Source of the DNA: Acanthaster planci
Taxonomy: Eukaryota; Echinodermata; Asteroidea; Valvatida; Acanthasteridae
DNA: 49,139 nucleotides
Reading direction: 5' to 3'
NCBI RefSeq assembly: GCF_001949145.1
Contig: NW_019091671.1
Location: forward strand, 138,582-187,720
The position numbers and the translations under genes are program-made. This document shows positions 46,199 to 49,139 of this stretch, one piece after another. Under the pieces are notes generated by a model. That model saw only the letters and a list, made by a program, of their open reading frames with translations, had not been told where the DNA came from and ran no database searches. Every line of letters starts with the position of its first letter. Positions within the stretch are counted from its first letter, which is position 1.

Positions 46199-46733
46199 AA
46201 TTTTGAGCAAGCTCATCTGGGGTGCGAGGTTTACTGCACTGACGCCAGCCGGCACATTTATTGGTCTCGCTTCCCAATTCCTTCTTAAATGAGCGAGTGA
46301 CATGAATGAGGCATGCAATGCCCCTTAAGAGTGAGTTCCAGGTGGAAAAGTGCTCGAACCGTTGCGGGGTAAGCTGTCTCGCCTCTGCTTGGGTGATGAA
46401 ACTCTTTACTTCTGGTCGGATGTCCGTGTCAGATTTGGGGTCGACCAGTTCGAAATGAATCTGGTTTTCGTGGATCTGGGTGGATTTACGCAGGAAAGTC
46501 GGTCCCGTGAACCACGATGTGCTGGTGAGCTGAGATGCTGGAAGTGCTCTCGAAGCATGATCAGCAGGGTTGTGTTCCGTAGGAACGTAATGCCACTGAT
46601 CAGGTTGCGTTGACTGGCGGATGCGCTGAACTCTGTTGTGTACATACACATAGAAACGTTTGGTTTCATTGTATATGTACCTGAGGACAACCTTACTGTC
46701 ACAATAGAAGTTCACTGCATCTGGTGTGAGATC
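46199..46733 (-). repeat. Duplicate of BEL RNase H segment (copy of 44073-44607)
   Basis: Nearly identical to 44073-44607, with only a handful of substitutions (for example FLRKST against FLCKST, and RQCSKPRT against HQCSKPRT in translation). It lies in the same orientation and sits out of place before the RT. It ends exactly at the single N at 46734. Confidence 0.9.
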
Positions 46734-46734
46734 N
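46734..46734. other. Single ambiguous base at a BEL junction
   Basis: The only N outside the large gap. To its right the sequence reads CSLPNNRE, the normal lead-in to BEL RT; to its left is RNase H sequence. The reading that should follow resumes 0.8 kb away near 45905, so the N marks an artificial or rearranged joint. Confidence 0.9.
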
Positions 46735-47330
46735 TCGCGGTTGTTGGGTAGGCTACATCTCCATGTCCTGAATGGGAGAGGTGCCACCCAGCTGTTAGCA
46801 TCGTCCATGTATACCTCTTTGTCCATGGTCTCAAGGAAATTAAATTGTGTCTTCTATGGAGAGGGCAGGCTTGTTGTTATCACAGCTGGTGTGGAACACG
46901 TCTTGCCCGGGATCCTTGTGTAGTGCTTTCCCGGCGTGCTTTCTATTGTACGCTTGAGATAAACCGCTCTGCTGCTCCCCGCTGTAGTGTATCTTCTCTT
47001 GAAGATGAATATGGTTTGGACATGGAGTGAGGAAGGATGGCCGTGCCTTTTCTAGCAGGTTGGTTTTGAAGCTGTTCTCGCTTGGCTTATGTGCTTTCCC
47101 GAGACAAACTTCTCCTATGAGCACCCAGCCCAAATCGAGGCGCTGGGCAAAGGGAGCGTTGTGTGGGCCATTGACTTGTGCACGCACCTTGTGAACTCTC
47201 AAGATATCTCTTCCGAGCATAAGAAGGATCAGTGCATTTGGGTCGAGGTGTTGGATGTTGGCTGCCACGGGTTGTAGATGGGGATGGTTTTTGGCTGCTT
47301 CCGGTGTGGGTATCTCCTCTCTGTTGTTTG
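46735..47330 (-). pseudogene. BEL/Pao pol segment between protease and RT
   Basis: The frame 46840-47268 reads LILLMLGRDILRVHKVRAQV, NAPFAQRLDLGWVLIGEVCL and LGKAHKP, the conserved stretch after the BEL protease. After a frameshift near 46845 it reads MDKEVYMDDANSWVAPLPFR and RCSLPNNRE, just upstream of RT, and stops at the N at 46734. Confidence 0.85.
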
Positions 47331-48075
47331 GTATCTCATTAGATTCAATGAGAGGAGGAAGAGGAAGGCTTTTATCTGAAAACCGACTGCTTGCCTCCCT
47401 GTCATTTCGGTGACACCTGCAGAGGTTTTAAGAGAGTAAGGTGACGGACTGCTCTCTATGTTGAACAGGTCAAAGAAATCTGCCCTCACTAACGACCTGT
47501 TGCTCTGGTCGTCGAGTATGGCGTACATCCTTACTGCTGTTTCCGGCTGCCATTGTGGGAACACTTTCACCAGGCATATTTTGAAACAGGACCGCGCTGT
47601 GAGACTGTTACCACATACTTCAGTGCATTGGGAACTGGCAATAGGTGTTGTGGTAGAATCGGCGTTTTTCTCCCCTCTTTGCTGTGATGTAGGAAGGGAG
47701 GCCTTTGGCAACCACAGGGCTGGACCAGGGTGCATAGCAGCGTTGTGCTGGTTGCTCTCACATTTGTTGCATTTCACTACTACCTTACAGTCCTTTGCGA
47801 GGTGAGACATGGATGCACAACACTTGAAACAGATATTCTCTTTGAGGTAAGATCTCCGTTCGTCGATGGGTTTGGCTCTAAAACCTCTGCATCTCTTGAG
47901 TGGGTGTGGCTTGTGGTGGATGGGGCAGCTCTTGTCAGGGCTGTCCTCTTTCTTTGCAGTGGTATCCGCACTTGAGTCGCCTACGATGGCAACATCCGTC
48001 TTGTGTACAGATATTGGGGTACTTGTGCGGATGTGTCCTATGGTAGGTCTCTCTCCCCTCACCACAGTACTACTG
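47229..48075 (-). pseudogene. BEL/Pao gag C-terminus with zinc knuckles, and protease
   Basis: The frame 47229-48098 starts inside the LTR; element coding begins near 48075. CPIHHKPHPLKRCRGF and ICFKCCASMSHLAKDC, then CNKCESNQHNAAMHP, are the Cys/His knuckles of BEL gag. MYAILDDQSNRSLVRADFFD is the aspartic protease active-site region. GVTEMTGRQAVGFQIKAF follows, then a frameshift near 47330. The N-terminal part of gag and a primer-binding site are missing: zinc-knuckle sequence abuts the LTR almost directly. Confidence 0.88.
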
Positions 48076-48733
48076 TGGGAGTCAGGGAATAGCTCCACAT
48101 GTAGCTCCGGTGTTTTAATATTTGGTCACACCGGATGATAATGTCATTGACATGGAGTAAAACTGCGTAGTAAACAAGAAAACACAAGCTATGAATACGT
48201 GCACTACAGTATTACTACACAAACACTACACATGAATCTCTAGTCTCAAAATACATTGAGATTCATACTAATAACTAGTCGAACGAGTACATGTGCATAC
48301 TGAGCTCACAGAGCCCTAAATATGTCTATTTAACAGGCCTATAAGTGCAGAAAATAGCCACACACATCCCCATGAACACGTGGATCGCTTGGTGTGTTAT
48401 ATGTTGTTATATGTCAACATGTGAGTATATACGTGTGTAAACAAGGTAAATTTGACATGAAAACCGAATGTTACAAAGGCCTCTAAACCACTTGAAACAC
48501 CTCTTCATAAGGAATATAACTGGAATCAACTTACAGGCAACGCTTCACTAGGCGCTATATACAGTTAGCAAGGAGCGAGAGGAAAATTTGTGCCCTGAAA
48601 ATGTCGGAAAATGATGCACAAATTCACTGTGAGAAATCCACTGTCTATGGATGAGTGTAAAGCATGGTTCTCAGATTACCGGTCAAAGGAGGGCGCTATT
48701 AAGAAATACAGTGGAAGCAATGTAAACATAACA
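48076..48733 (-). repeat. BEL/Pao 5' LTR
   Basis: Partner of the LTR at 42023-42666, 658 bp, with the same TG...CA ends on the minus strand. It keeps 14 bases (GCTATTAAGAAATA) that the other LTR lacks. The outside flanks of the pair do not form a matching 4-5 bp target duplication (CGAAA on the left, ATGGC on the right). An open plus frame at 48611-48916 through the LTR edge is a by-product. Confidence 0.85.
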
Positions 48734-48822
48734 ATGGCATTAAATAATGGGGAAACACCCTCAAATTTATTGGCCAGTCCACATTGTTCTTTGACATACT
48801 CAACAGCTGGTCTGTTCACTGA

Positions 48823-49137
48823 AAAAGTTTTAAGCAACCAGTTGTTCCCTCAGACGGGTGCATCGATGGCACAGAGGAGGTCTTCTCTGCAAGTGAGGCA
48901 ATGTTGGAATCACTAGAACAGGAGGATTGCACACTCGTCCTTGACAGTAGACGTAAGACTGGCCTAATGGGACTGCTTTGCTCTATCCAGGTAGTACTCT
49001 GTCTTCTTGGTGAAATGCGAGATGGCATCCTCCCCCTCCGATACCTGCATTCATATAAGCTTTCAAAAGATCACATAAAGCTCTTCTTTGGCACTGTGTG
49101 TCTTCACAATGGCTGTGTTTATAACCCCACACCGTAA
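48823..49137 (+). pseudogene. P-element / THAP9-like transposase fragment
   Basis: In-frame plus-strand sequence follows a TGA at 48820. From the ATG at 48901 it reads LVLDSRRKTGLMGLLCSIQV, then LRYLHSYKLSKDHIKLFFGT and CVYNPTP, ending at TAA 49135-49137. SRRKTG(F/L)xG and YKLSxDHxxLFF are the diagnostic words of the C-terminal catalytic region of P-element transposases and the host THAP9 family. Only the part near the last catalytic residues is present, directly next to the BEL 5' LTR, and the window ends there. Degenerate transposon copy or an exon of a domesticated gene are both possible; the early stop favours the former. Confidence 0.78.
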
Positions 49138-49139
49138 CA

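Noticed and set aside
48611-48916. 101-codon frame across the LTR edge as a gene
   Set aside because: Its first half lies in the LTR and is repeated at 42562-42650. The P-type transposase reading is in another frame.

Overview
This is a non-coding, repeat-rich stretch of an animal draft genome, and almost everything recognisable in it is decayed transposable element (TE). I find no intact host gene, rRNA or tRNA. The mixture of Polinton/Maverick, Penelope-like (PLE), DIRS-like, CR1/L2-like, BEL/Pao and P-element/THAP9-like sequences, the AT-rich spacers with frequent ACATGT/TGTACA words, and a 633-base run of N point to a marine invertebrate such as a cnidarian, amphioxus, hemichordate or mollusc. 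The sequence alone does not let me choose between these.

Layout. 1-5450: Polinton-type remnant with a broken capsid gene (-), an integrase with its catalytic triad intact (+) and a broken protein-primed DNA polymerase B (-). 6996-8193: non-autonomous pogo/Tigger-like DNA transposon with TA flanks. 8666-12090: a minus-strand mosaic in which a BEL-like integrase tail, a PLE reverse transcriptase (RT) and a CR1-type endonuclease share one 630-codon open frame, with a CR1-type RT fragment upstream. 13130-15340: degenerate repeats rich in TGACGTCA and TCACGTGA. 15747-18536: two different DIRS-like elements abutting in opposite orientation. 20872-23430: foldback and MITE-like elements. 25384-26016: assembly gap. 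26840-30757: a 3.9 kb long-inverted-repeat structure with GC-rich CGACG-type minisatellite in both arms; one arm carries a 250-bp element with an 8-bp target duplication and the other arm preserves the matching empty site. 30818-31139: MITE. 33990-35930: second PLE, with RT and GIY-YIG parts, interrupted by a hairpin element. 39900-41470: the TGACGTCA repeats again. 42023-48733: a BEL/Pao retrotransposon on the minus strand with two ~650-bp LTRs, missing its 5' gag and carrying a duplicated RNase H segment next to a lone N at 46734. 48823-49137: a P-element/THAP9-like transposase fragment.

The elements do not form a pathway. They record nested insertion, deletion and rearrangement. The most unusual items are the three-class chimeric open frame at 8666-10558, the long-inverted-repeat element at 26840-30757, the foldback family with a shared leader at 20872 and 35675, and the Polinton remnant with convergent integrase and polymerase. 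I did not find a convincing new functional system.
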